A program made the translations under genes and the position numbers. Shown piece after piece: positions 1 through 7,128 of a stretch of 7,726 nt of DNA. The DNA comes from JABDPF01 sp036351575. Its GTDB lineage: Bacteria; Pseudomonadota; Gammaproteobacteria; Xanthomonadales; SZUA-36. The stretch lies in NCBI GenBank assembly GCA_036351575.1, contig JAZBPJ010000128.1:1-7726 (forward strand), written 5' to 3'. How positions within the stretch are numbered: the stretch's first letter is position 1; every line of letters starts with the position of its first letter. The notes beneath the pieces are model-generated. The model ran no database searches. It was given only the letters and a program-made list of their open reading frames with translations, and had not been told where the DNA came from.

Positions 1-756
1 CAGGCCGAGCACGATCTGCGAAGCGACGACGATCGGGTCGACGCCGTCCCAGGGCATCGCGCCGTGGGTCTGCCGGCCTTTCACCGTGATCTCGTAGCGG
101 TCCGATGCGGCCATCGCGGGCCCGGATGTGGCGACCACCAGGGCGTCGCCGTGGGCCACGCCGACGTGGATACCGAACACGGCGTCCGGCTTGCGCTCGT
201 CCCAGATGCCTTCTTTCAGCATCAGTTCCGCTCCGCCTTCTTCACCAGGCGGCGCGCCTTCCTCGGCCGGCTGGAAGATCAGCATCACCGAGCCCGGCAG
301 CTCGTCTTTGACCGCGGTCAGCACTCTCGCGGCGCCGAGCAGCATCGACGTGTGCGCGTCGTGGCCGCAGGCGTGCATCACGTCCACTTCCTGGCCGCGG
401 TATTCGCCCTTCGCCTGCGAGGCGAACGGCAGGCCGGTCGCCTCCTTCACCGGCAGCGCATCGATGTCCGCGCGCAGTGCGACCAGCGGGCCGGGCCTGC
501 CGCCCTCGATGACGGCCACCACGCCGGTATGCGCGATACCGGCGCGCGGCTCCAATCCCATCCCTTCCAGGGCTTCGACAATGTAAGCCGACGTCTTGAA
601 CTCGCGGTTGCCCAGTTCCGGGTTGGCGTGCAGCCAGCGCCGCCACTCCACCACCTGCGGCTGGGCGTCCGCGGCCAGCCCGTCGATTTTCTCAGGCGTG
701 ATGCCGGCGGAGGCGGTCAAGGGAAGAAGAAGCAAAATGGCCAATACTTTTTTCAT
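1..756 (-). CDS. Secreted M20D-family amidohydrolase (hippurate hydrolase / N-acyl-amino-acid hydrolase type), 3' end missing
   Basis: The first 252 residues are visible; the rest lies beyond the left edge. The family uses two metal ions to hydrolyse amide bonds of N-acyl or amide-linked amino acids. Seen: a signal peptide MKKVLAILLLLPLTASA (residues 1-17, cleavage probably after ASA), then ADIDALPV (96-103), the metal-binding MHACGHDAH (127-135, with Cys130 and His132), QPAEEG (162-167, catalytic and metal glutamates 165/166), GIHV (195-198) and THGAMPW (230-236) of the lid domain. Cys130 in place of the Asp of other M20 groups points to subfamily M20D. The ATG follows AAGGA about 7 bases upstream. 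It lies 50 bp after ggt on the same strand, probably co-transcribed. The signal peptide implies a periplasmic or outer location, so a catabolic role on external N-acyl or dipeptide-like substrates is plausible; the exact substrate cannot be read from sequence. Confidence 0.93.
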   Translation of the reverse strand, partial: MKKVLAILLLLPLTASAGITPEKIDGLAADAQPQVVEWRRWLHANPELGNREFKTSAYIVEALEGMGLEPRAGIAHTGVVAVIEGGRPGPLVALRADIDALPVKEATGLPFASQAKGEYRGQEVDVMHACGHDAHTSMLLGAARVLTAVKDELPGSVMLIFQPAEEGAPPGEEGGAELMLKEGIWDERKPDAVFGIHVGVAHGDALVVATSGPAMAASDRYEITVKGRQTHGAMPWDGVDPIVVASQIVLGL

Positions 757-780
757 TGAGAGATCCTTTTTTCCTGTCGA

Positions 781-797
781 AGCCCGCCATGCGGGCT
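781..797. repeat. REP-like palindrome in the ggt-amidohydrolase gap
   Basis: A perfect 7-bp stem, AGCCCGC (781-787) and GCGGGCT (791-797), closes on the 3-base loop CAT. On the minus strand it reads TAGGAGCCCGCATGGCGGGC. This resembles, from memory, the GTAGGAGC-headed REP palindromes scattered between genes of pseudomonads and relatives. No T-run follows on either strand, so it is not an intrinsic terminator. It may modulate mRNA stability between ggt and the downstream gene. Calling it REP needs genome-wide copy number, which one window cannot give. Confidence 0.5.
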
Positions 798-806
798 CCT
801 ATATCT

Positions 807-2489
807 TTACCTTACGATCGCCCGGCCTGAGGGCCAGCGCGGGTCGGAGCCGGCGCGCACCTCGCCGCTTTCCAGGTCCCAGAGCACGCCGTGCATGTTG
901 CCCCAGACCCGGCTGCGCACCTTGACCGTGTGCCCCAGCGCTTCGAGCGCCTCGATCTGCTCAGCCGTGAACGCACCCGGCTCGCTGGAAATCTCGTCCG
1001 GGAAATACTGGTGGTGGAAGCGCGGCAGGGCGACCCATGACTCCGGACCGTTGCCCTTCATGAAATCGAGAATACCGAGCAGCACCATCGTGATGATGCG
1101 GCCGCCGCCCGGTGTTCCGAGCACGGCGCGGCGGTCTTCGCCGACCAGGAAGGTCGGGCTCATGCTGGACAGCGGCCGCTTGCCGGGCTGGATCTCGTTG
1201 GCCGTGAATCCGATCAGCCCCCATTCGTTGGGATCGCCCTGCCTGGCCGAGAAATCATCCATCTCGTTGTTGACCAGCAGGCCGGTGCCCGGCGGCATGA
1301 AGCAGGAGCCGAAGGGCGTGTTGACGGTCAGCGTGACGGCCGCCATGTTGCCGTCGGCGTCGATGATGGAAAAATGCGTGGTGTCCGTACCGTCCCGCAG
1401 CACCCCGTTGCCGGCCAGCATGCTGCTCGGCGTGGCGCGGTCGGGCCGGATTGACGCCCGCAGGCCGGCCGCGTAGTAACGGCTGGTGAGCATGGCGACC
1501 GGCATCTCGACAAAATCAGGATCGCCCAGGTAAATCGCGCGGTCACGGTACGCGCGGCGCATCGCCTCGACGATGAGGTGCGTGCGCAGCACGGGGTCAC
1601 GCCGGTTCACGTCGAGGGGTTCCAGGATATTCAGTATCTGGGCGATGGCGATGCCGCCGGACGACGGCGGCGGCGCGGTGACCAGTTCGTAACCCCCGAA
1701 AATGGTCCGGATGGGCTCGCGCTCGACGACCTCGTAATTCGCCAGGTCTTCCAGGGTCCAGATGCCGCCCTCGGCCCGCACGCCCTCGACCAGCCTTTTT
1801 GCCACTTCGCCGCGATAAAAACCGTCCGCGCCGTTTTCAGCGATCTGCTCGAGCACCCAGGCCAGGTCGGGCAGCTTGACGACGTGTCCCACCGGCGGCA
1901 TTTCCCCGTCGTCCAGGTAAGCCCCGGCGGCCGCCGGCCAGCGCTTGATCACGTCGTAGCGCCACTTCAGCAGCATGATGAATTTTTCATCCAGCTCAAA
2001 ACCGTCGCGGGCGATGCGGATGGCAGGCTGCAGGCTGGCCGACAGCGGCAGGCGGCCGTAATGCTTCGCGATGTGCTCCATGCCGGCGACGGTTCCGGGA
2101 ATGCCGCCGGCCAGCGGGCCGTTCACCGCGAGGTCGCGGTTGACGTCGCCGTTTTCATCCAGGTACATGTCCCGGTGCGCCGCGCCCGGCGCGGTTTCGC
2201 GCGAATCGACCATGACCTGGAAGCCGTCCCCGGCGCGGTGCAGCATCCAGAATCCACCGCCGCCCAGGCCGGAACTGGTGGGCTCGACCACCGCCAGCAC
2301 CGCCGCCGTGGCGATGGCGGCGTCAAAGGCGTTGCCGCCTTGTGCAAGAATTTCGTGCCCGGCCTGCGTGGCCAGGAAGTGCTGGCTGGCGATGCCCGCC
2401 TTGCCCGGCCGGTCGGCCGCCCAGGCCGTTGCGGCGAACAGCACGAGAACAAGGACGGCCAGCGCCGTTCGCGCGAATGGATTTTTCAT
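807..2489 (-). CDS. ggt: Gamma-glutamyltranspeptidase / glutathione hydrolase precursor
   Basis: 560 residues, usual for a bacterial GGT. It hydrolyses or transfers the gamma-glutamyl group of glutathione and related compounds in the periplasm. The proenzyme cuts itself into large and small subunits, and the new N-terminal Thr is the nucleophile. Seen: signal peptide, residues 1-24 ending TAWA; RETAP (97-101; Arg97 matches the Arg that binds the glutamyl carboxylate); TTHFSIIDADGN (370-381), making Thr370 the expected cleavage site and nucleophile; NNEMDDF (407-413); PLSSMSPT (439-446) and GTPGGGRIIT (458-467), the substrate loop and oxyanion-hole region. All key positions are intact, so it should be active. 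The ATG at 2489 is chosen because it opens the signal peptide and has GAGGAG 7 bases upstream, overlapping the ferredoxin stop codon. The frame stays open upstream to 2612 but only as antisense-like arginine-rich sequence. It lies 11 bp after the ferredoxin gene, implying co-transcription and coupling. Confidence 0.97.
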   Translation of the reverse strand: MKNPFARTALAVLVLVLFAATAWAADRPGKAGIASQHFLATQAGHEILAQGGNAFDAAIATAAVLAVVEPTSSGLGGGGFWMLHRAGDGFQVMVDSRETAPGAAHRDMYLDENGDVNRDLAVNGPLAGGIPGTVAGMEHIAKHYGRLPLSASLQPAIRIARDGFELDEKFIMLLKWRYDVIKRWPAAAGAYLDDGEMPPVGHVVKLPDLAWVLEQIAENGADGFYRGEVAKRLVEGVRAEGGIWTLEDLANYEVVEREPIRTIFGGYELVTAPPPSSGGIAIAQILNILEPLDVNRRDPVLRTHLIVEAMRRAYRDRAIYLGDPDFVEMPVAMLTSRYYAAGLRASIRPDRATPSSMLAGNGVLRDGTDTTHFSIIDADGNMAAVTLTVNTPFGSCFMPPGTGLLVNNEMDDFSARQGDPNEWGLIGFTANEIQPGKRPLSSMSPTFLVGEDRRAVLGTPGGGRIITMVLLGILDFMKGNGPESWVALPRFHHQYFPDEISSEPGAFTAEQIEALEALGHTVKVRSRVWGNMHGVLWDLESGEVRAGSDPRWPSGRAIVR

Positions 2490-2500
2490 CAGCCTGCTCC

Positions 2501-2758
2501 TCAAACCGCGGCCTTGCCGACCAGGCGCCGGTACTTGGCCAGCAGGTCGTCTTCGGTTTCTTCGTGTTCGGGGTCTTTCGGGATGCACTCGACCGGGCAC
2601 ACCTCCACGCACTGCGGCTCATCGAAATGCCCCACGCACTCGGTGCATTTCATCGGGTCGATTTCGTAGTACTCGAGGCCCAGCGAAATCGCCTCGTTCG
2701 GGCAGGCCGGCTCGCAAACGTCGCAGTTGATGCAGTCCTCGGTGATCTTCAGCGCCAA
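2501..2758 (-). CDS. yfhL: YfhL / Allochromatium-type 2[4Fe-4S] ferredoxin
   Basis: 85 residues; a small cytoplasmic low-potential electron carrier with two cubane clusters. Seen: the first cluster motif C9-x2-C12-x2-C15-x3-C19-P, and the second with the enlarged spacing typical of the Allochromatium vinosum group, C38-x2-C41-x8-C50-x3-C54-P. A ninth cysteine (Cys58) follows, as in that group, and the acidic C-terminal extension (HEETEDDLLAKYRR) is also characteristic. The start codon is TTG (2758-2756): the encoded N-terminus MALKITEDCINCDVC matches the family exactly, AGGAG lies 7 bases upstream overlapping the coaD stop, and the next Met (36) would remove the whole first cluster. It sits 4 bp after coaD and 11 bp before ggt. 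The redox partner is unknown; the linkage to coaD is conserved in many gammaproteobacteria from general knowledge. Confidence 0.96.
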   Translation of the reverse strand: MALKITEDCINCDVCEPACPNEAISLGLEYYEIDPMKCTECVGHFDEPQCVEVCPVECIPKDPEHEETEDDLLAKYRRLVGKAAV

Positions 2759-2762
2759 GACT

Positions 2763-3251
2763 TTACTCCTGGCCTGAGAAACGGCGCTGCATGGCTTTCT
2801 GCACGTTCTCGCTGACGAAGCTGGAAACGTCGCCGTTAAGGCGCGCCACTTCCTTGACCAGCGTTGAAGAGATGAAACCGTAGTCCTCGTCCGGCGTCAG
2901 GAACATCGTTTCCACGTCCGGCGCCAGGTGGCGGTTCATGCTGGCCAGCTGGAATTCGTACTCGAAATCCGACACGGCGCGCAGGCCGCGGATGATCACC
3001 GAGGCCCCGATCTGCTGCACGAACTCCACCAGCAGGTTGCTGAAACCGACCACCTCGACGTTCTTCCACTTCGCCATGTCCTTGCGCGCCATGTCGATAC
3101 GCTCATCGAGGTCGAACATCGGCGTTTTGTGCGGGCTCTCGGCGATGGCGATGATCACTTTCGGAAAAACCTGGGCGGCGCGCGACACGAGGTCGGTGTG
3201 CCCGTTGGTGATGGGGTCGAAGGTGCCGGGGTATACGGCGATGCGTTCCAT
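2763..3251 (-). CDS. coaD: Phosphopantetheine adenylyltransferase
   Basis: 162 residues, standard length. It transfers AMP from ATP to 4'-phosphopantetheine, giving dephospho-CoA, the penultimate step of coenzyme A synthesis, in the cytoplasm as a hexamer in known homologues. Seen: the nucleotidyltransferase signature GTFDPITNGH (9-18, with the TxGH-type motif), IIRGLR (86-91) of the substrate site, EYEFQLASMNRHLAP (97-111), and ISSTLVKE (127-134) contacting the adenylate. All are intact. The ATG at 3251 gives the canonical N-terminus MERIAVYPGTFDP; the ribosome site before it is weak (GAGACC region), which may mean it depends on translation of rsmD ending 35 bp upstream. It is the second gene of the minus-strand unit. 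Confidence 0.98.
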   Translation of the reverse strand: MERIAVYPGTFDPITNGHTDLVSRAAQVFPKVIIAIAESPHKTPMFDLDERIDMARKDMAKWKNVEVVGFSNLLVEFVQQIGASVIIRGLRAVSDFEYEFQLASMNRHLAPDVETMFLTPDEDYGFISSTLVKEVARLNGDVSSFVSENVQKAMQRRFSGQE

Positions 3252-3286
3252 GTCCGGTCTCTGCTTACCGTGCGAAAAACGGCATT

Positions 3287-3871
3287 CTACACCGCCGCGG
3301 TCCTCTTGATCAGCCGCATCCGCACTTCACCGACCACTTTTTCCCTGATCGTTTCCCATTCGGGGCCCGGCTGGAAGCCATCGTCGCGGCTCGCGGTCTC
3401 CACGTATGCCAGCCCTCCTTCGCGCAGGCAGCCGGTCTCGGCCAGGCTTTGCAGCGCTTTTTTCTCCAGCCCCAGGCCAAACGGCGGGTCGATGAAGACC
3501 AGGTCCAGGCTGCCGGGTTCCTGTCGATCCAGCCAGGACAGGGCATCCGCGTGGACCAGCTCGATTGCGGACTCACCGTCCTCGTCGAGCAGCGCGATGC
3601 TCTCCCGCAGCACGCGCACGGCCGGCGCGGCTTTCTCGACCAGCGTCACCTTCGCGGCGCCGCGGGAGGCCGCTTCCAGCCCGAGCACGCCGGAACCGGC
3701 GAACAGGTCGGCGCAGCGTGCAGCGTGAAGGAAGGGCGAAAGCCAGTTGAACAGGGTCTCGCGGCCGCGGTCGCCGGAGGGCCGCAGCCCGGGCAGCGAA
3801 GGCACGGGCAGCTTTCGCCCCCGCCACCTGCCGCCGATGATTCGAACCGTTCCCTGCCGTTTCCTGTTCAT
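3287..3871 (-). CDS. rsmD: 16S rRNA (guanine(966)-N(2))-methyltransferase
   Basis: 194 residues, as in E. coli RsmD. It uses S-adenosylmethionine to methylate N2 of G966 in 16S rRNA during small-subunit assembly. Seen: the N-terminal RIIGGRWRGRKLPVP (10-24) and RPSGDRGRETLFNWL (30-44) typical of the family, the SAM-binding DLFAGSGVLGLEAASRGA (55-72), and the amino-methyltransferase motif IV FIDPPF (126-131). The ATG at 3871 gives the expected N-terminus. It is the first gene of the minus-strand unit and diverges from ftsY, an arrangement common in gammaproteobacteria. Its 5' leader begins only 8 bases from the intergenic repeat cluster, so its promoter must lie within or beyond those repeats. 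Confidence 0.97.
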   Translation of the reverse strand: MNRKRQGTVRIIGGRWRGRKLPVPSLPGLRPSGDRGRETLFNWLSPFLHAARCADLFAGSGVLGLEAASRGAAKVTLVEKAAPAVRVLRESIALLDEDGESAIELVHADALSWLDRQEPGSLDLVFIDPPFGLGLEKKALQSLAETGCLREGGLAYVETASRDDGFQPGPEWETIREKVVGEVRMRLIKRTAAV

Positions 3872-3878
3872 GCCTCAA

Positions 3879-3982
3879 TGGGGTCAGAGTAAAATTGCAC
3901 CTTGAAGACCGGGGTCAGAGTAAAATTTCACCTTGATTTTACCGGGGCCGGAGTAAGATCCCACAATTTTACTCTGACCCCA
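3879..3982. repeat. Cluster of GGGGTCAGAGTAAAATT repeats filling the rsmD-ftsY intergenic region
   Basis: The unit GGGGTCAGAGTAAAATT occurs perfectly at 3880-3896 and 3911-3927 on the plus strand. In both it continues to CACCTT after two bases, so the shared block is 24 bases (3880-3903 and 3911-3934) with one mismatch. A decayed copy, GGGGCCGGAGTAAGAT, lies at 3944-3959 (3 mismatches in 16). A perfect inverted copy lies at 3965-3981. The outermost copies form a perfect 19-base inverted repeat, 3879-3897 with 3964-3982, separated by 66 bases. Similar GGGGTCAGAGT-headed repeats recur near REP-associated (RAYT/IS200-like) transposases in other gammaproteobacteria as far as I recall; no transposase is present here. 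A non-autonomous element or REP-type relic is the likeliest reading. Confidence 0.85.
3933..3959 (+). promoter_or_regulatory. Possible ftsY promoter built from repeat sequence
   Basis: TTGATT (3933-3938) and TAAGAT (3954-3959) resemble sigma-70 -35 and -10 boxes, but the spacer is only 15 bases, shorter than the preferred 16-18. The -10-like box lies inside the decayed repeat copy. No better pair was found between the repeats and the ftsY start, so this is offered only as a weak candidate. Confidence 0.2.
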
Positions 3983-4020
3983 AATTTTGCTTACGGTCCA
4001 CGAGTCGAGGAAACACCGGC

Positions 4021-5012
<992 letters not shown>

Positions 5013-5013
<1 letters not shown>

Positions 5014-6065
5014 TGCCCACGGATACGCCCCCTTTCGCCGGGCGCCTGCTGGCCTGGTGGGACCGGCACGGCCGCCGGGACCTGCCCTGGCAGCAGCCGC
5101 GCACGCCTTACCGGGTCTGGGTATCGGAAATCATGCTGCAGCAAACCCAGGTCTCGACGGTGATCCCCTACTTCGAGCGCTGGATGCGGCGCTTTCCGGA
5201 TCTCGCCTCGCTGGCCGCCGCGCCGCTGGACGACGTGCTCGCGCTGTGGTCCGGCCTGGGATACTACGCCCGCGCGCGCAACCTGCACCGCGCGGCGCAG
5301 GCATGCGCGGCGCAGCATGGCGGCAAGCTGCCGGATTCAGCCGCCGAACTGGCCGCCCTGCCCGGCATCGGGCCAAGCACCGCCAACGCCATCGTCTCCC
5401 AGGCGCAGGACCGCCCGGCGGTGGTGCTGGACGGCAACGTCCGGCGCTGGCTGGCGCGGCACAGCGGCACCGAGGGCTGGCCCGGCACAAGCGCGGTGCA
5501 GAAAACGCTGTGGGCCGAAGCCGAAATACGTCTGCCTGATCGTCGCGGGGCCGACTACAGCCAGGCCGTGATGGATCTCGGCGCCCTCGTCTGCACCCGG
5601 ACCAGCCCGGCTTGTGACGCCTGCCCGGTGGCCGAGGACTGCCAGGCCTTCCTGCTTGGCAAGACCGGCACGCTGCCCTCGCCGAAACCCGCTGCACGGG
5701 TGATTGAAAAACGGCTGTTCATGCTGCTCATGGTCGATCCCGAAAACCGGGTATTGCTCGAAAAGCGCCCCGGCGCGGGTATCTGGGGCGGACTCTGGTG
5801 CCTGCCGGCCGCCGAATCGTCCCGGGAACTGGCCAGCATTACCGGACTCGAAACCACTGAAATGAGAGAACTGGAACGCTTCGAGCACCGGCTGAGTCAC
5901 CGGCGGCTGCAGATTCAACCGCTGCTGGCTGCACCGGGCCGGGCGACGCAGGTAAAATGCACGGGCGAGACGGGCTGGTACGACCGGCGCGGCCGCGCCC
6001 GGCTTGGCCTGCCCCGGCCGGTATCGAAGCTGCTGGACCGGTTTGAAAACGGAGAATTCAAGTGA
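5013..6065 (+). CDS. mutY: Adenine DNA glycosylase MutY
   Basis: 350 residues, matching E. coli MutY. It removes adenine mispaired with 8-oxoguanine, preventing G:C to T:A mutations. Seen: VSEIMLQQTQV (37-47; Glu39 corresponds to the catalytic Glu), helix-hairpin-helix LPGIGPSTANAI (116-127), VLDGNVRR (138-145; Asp140 the catalytic Asp), the [4Fe-4S] ligands C194-x6-C201-x2-C204-x5-C210, and a C-terminal NUDIX-like 8-oxoG-recognition domain (about 230-345). The recognition loop reads Leu-Ser-His (294-296), where the family usually has Phe-Ser-His. The ATG at 5013 overlaps the ftsY stop by one base; a TTG one codon earlier (5010) is in frame but less likely. No good ribosome site precedes it, consistent with translational coupling to ftsY. 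Its stop overlaps the yggX start. Confidence 0.97.
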
Positions 6066-6334
6066 CACGCAAAGTGCAATGCATCGTGCTCAAAAAAGAG
6101 GCCGAAGGCCTTGGCTTTCAACCGTACCCGGGTGAGCTGGGCAAACGGATATTCGAAAACGTTTCGCAGGAAGCCTGGCAGAAGTGGCTGGCGCACCAGA
6201 CAATGCTGATCAACGAGATGCGGCTGTCGCCGATCAACCCGGAGCACCGCCAGTTCCTGGAGGGCGAAATGGAAAAGTTCTTCTTCGGCGAAGGGTCCGT
6301 AATGCCCGAAGGATACGTTCCACCCGCGGAATGA
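6062..6334 (+). CDS. yggX: Probable Fe(II)-trafficking protein YggX
   Basis: 90 residues, the family's usual size. YggX is a cytoplasmic protein linked to protection of iron-sulfur clusters and to resistance to superoxide-generating compounds. Seen: Cys7 in MTRKVQC, the EAEGLGFQPYPGELGKRIFENVS block (14-36), EAWQKWLAHQTMLINEMRL (37-55), and NPEHRQFLEGEMEKFFFGEG (59-78), all diagnostic. It starts with GTG at 6062, overlapping the mutY stop by 4 bases (GTGA). GGAGA at 6051-6055 gives a well-spaced ribosome site 6 bases away. The mutY-yggX pairing is widespread in gammaproteobacteria. It is the last gene of the ftsY-mutY-yggX unit, closed by a terminator 32 bases downstream. Confidence 0.97.
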   Translation: MTRKVQCIVLKKEAEGLGFQPYPGELGKRIFENVSQEAWQKWLAHQTMLINEMRLSPINPEHRQFLEGEMEKFFFGEGSVMPEGYVPPAE

Positions 6335-6366
6335 GCCCAAGGAGGGCAGCCAGCATAAAGAATAAA

Positions 6367-6397
6367 CCGTCATATTCCTGATATGACGGGATTTTTT
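6367..6397 (+). terminator. Rho-independent terminator of the ftsY-mutY-yggX unit
   Basis: A perfect 9-bp stem, CCGTCATAT (6367-6375) with ATATGACGG (6381-6389), and a 5-base loop TCCTG are followed by GA and then six T (6392-6397). This is a standard intrinsic terminator, 32 bases after the yggX stop. It separates the housekeeping unit from the PAP2 gene. Confidence 0.92.
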
Positions 6398-6427
6398 GTC
6401 AACTAACGGAAACAGACCGGACACATT

Positions 6428-6443
6428 CCTGTCAATTGACAGG
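6428..6443. promoter_or_regulatory. 16-base perfect palindrome, candidate operator upstream of the PAP2 gene
   Basis: CCTGTCAATTGACAGG is self-complementary over all 16 bases, with no loop, which favours a dimeric protein site over an RNA hairpin. A good -10-like box, GATAAT (6446-6451), starts 3 bases after it. The palindrome would therefore occupy the -35/-10 spacer, a common repressor position, with transcription starting near 6458 and the PAP2 ATG about 25 bases on. The matching -35 region (6423-6428) is poor. The palindrome also contains TTGACA (6436-6441), but no -10 is correctly spaced from it. The regulator is unknown. Confidence 0.4.
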
Positions 6444-6482
6444 CCGATAATCGCACTCGAAAACGCATATTCGGGTGTTGGA

Positions 6483-7022
6483 ATGCCGGCTGTCAGCTTT
6501 GAAAAACTGGATGCACTGGAAGGCAGGATTTGCCTGCCGATCAACCAGTTCGCCCGCAATCCCCTGGTGCGCCTGTACTTCCGGATCGTCAGCCGCCTCG
6601 GCGACGGCGTGCTCTGGTACGCGATGCTGGCCGCGCTGCCGATCGTGTACGGTCCTTCGTCCTACCTGCCGACCGCGCACCTCGCGATCACCGCGCTGAC
6701 CGCGGTGGCCGTTTACAAGGTTTTGAAAAAATACCTCGTCCGTGAGCGGCCCTTCGCCTCGCACGCAGGGGTCGAGGCCGTAACCGCGCCGCTGGACAGG
6801 CACAGCTTTCCCTCCGGCCACACGCTGCACGCCGTGGCCTTCCTGACCATGATCGCCCATTACTTTCCCGAACTCTGGCTGCTGGTGCTGCCGTTCGTGA
6901 TCAGCGTCGCGGCATCGCGCGTGATTCTCGGCCTGCACTATCCCTCGGACGTCGCGGTCGGTGCTATTCTCGGCTGGTCGCTGGCCCGGTTCAGCCTGTT
7001 CCTGCCGACGCTCTTTGCCTGA
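6483..7022 (+). CDS. PAP2-family integral membrane phosphatase
   Basis: 179 residues from the ATG at 6483. The three phosphatase signatures are complete: K-x6-RP (Lys82 to Arg89-Pro90), PSGH (110-113) and SR-x5-H-x3-D (Ser145-Arg146, His152, Asp156). His113 and His152 are the expected catalytic pair. Hydrophobic segments at about 43-57, 66-81, 114-128, 130-145 and 157-178 make it a multi-pass inner-membrane protein. The family dephosphorylates lipid phosphates (phosphatidic acid, phosphatidylglycerophosphate, undecaprenyl pyrophosphate); the sequence does not say which. The frame is open upstream to a TTG at 6396, but that codon lies in the terminator T-run and the extension runs through the palindrome, so ATG 6483 is preferred; its ribosome site is weak (GGGTG, 6473-6477). 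It stands alone between a terminator and a 106-base gap. Confidence 0.92.
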   Translation: MPAVSFEKLDALEGRICLPINQFARNPLVRLYFRIVSRLGDGVLWYAMLAALPIVYGPSSYLPTAHLAITALTAVAVYKVLKKYLVRERPFASHAGVEAVTAPLDRHSFPSGHTLHAVAFLTMIAHYFPELWLLVLPFVISVAASRVILGLHYPSDVAVGAILGWSLARFSLFLPTLFA

Positions 7023-7075
7023 TCCGCACGCCGGCAGGCTCGTCGGCCACGGAAATATCCTGATTGTCTTCACAC

Positions 7076-7104
7076 TTGACGCGATTCATGCGTTTAACAT
7101 GAAT
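7076..7104 (+). promoter_or_regulatory. Weak candidate promoter for the lipoprotein gene
   Basis: TTGACG (7076-7081) matches the -35 consensus at five of six positions. Seventeen bases later, ATGAAT (7099-7104) matches the -10 consensus at only three of six. Transcription would begin near 7111, just upstream of the preferred ATG at 7129. The 106-base gap also has locally lower GC, consistent with a promoter region. No terminator for the PAP2 gene is visible, so read-through is also possible. Confidence 0.3.
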
Positions 7105-7128
7105 ACATCCAAATCGAGTGATGACACG

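Noticed and set aside
64..759. Plus-strand open frame across the amidohydrolase gene
   Set aside because: The minus strand carries all M20D motifs in one unbroken frame; the plus frame is His/Arg-rich with no domain.
781..797. Hairpin as terminator of the ggt unit
   Set aside because: No T-run follows the stem on either strand; on the minus strand it is followed by an A-run that belongs to the next gene's ribosome site region.
2490..2612. N-terminal extension of ggt to 2612
   Set aside because: The extension is arginine-rich out-of-frame ferredoxin sequence. The ATG at 2489 opens a signal peptide and has GAGGAG at the right distance.
1578..2669. Long plus-strand open frame antisense to ggt (363 codons)
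   Set aside because: It lies wholly opposite ggt and the ferredoxin gene and has low-complexity composition typical of GC-rich shadow frames, with no recognisable domain.
3880..3981. CRISPR array
   Set aside because: The copies are few, in both orientations, unevenly decayed and only 14-17 bases apart, with part of the gap conserved. This does not fit repeat-spacer architecture, and there are no cas genes.
6396..6482. Upstream TTG start for the PAP2 gene
   Set aside because: The TTG lies in the terminator T-run, has no ribosome site, and would place the palindrome and the GATAAT box inside the coding region.
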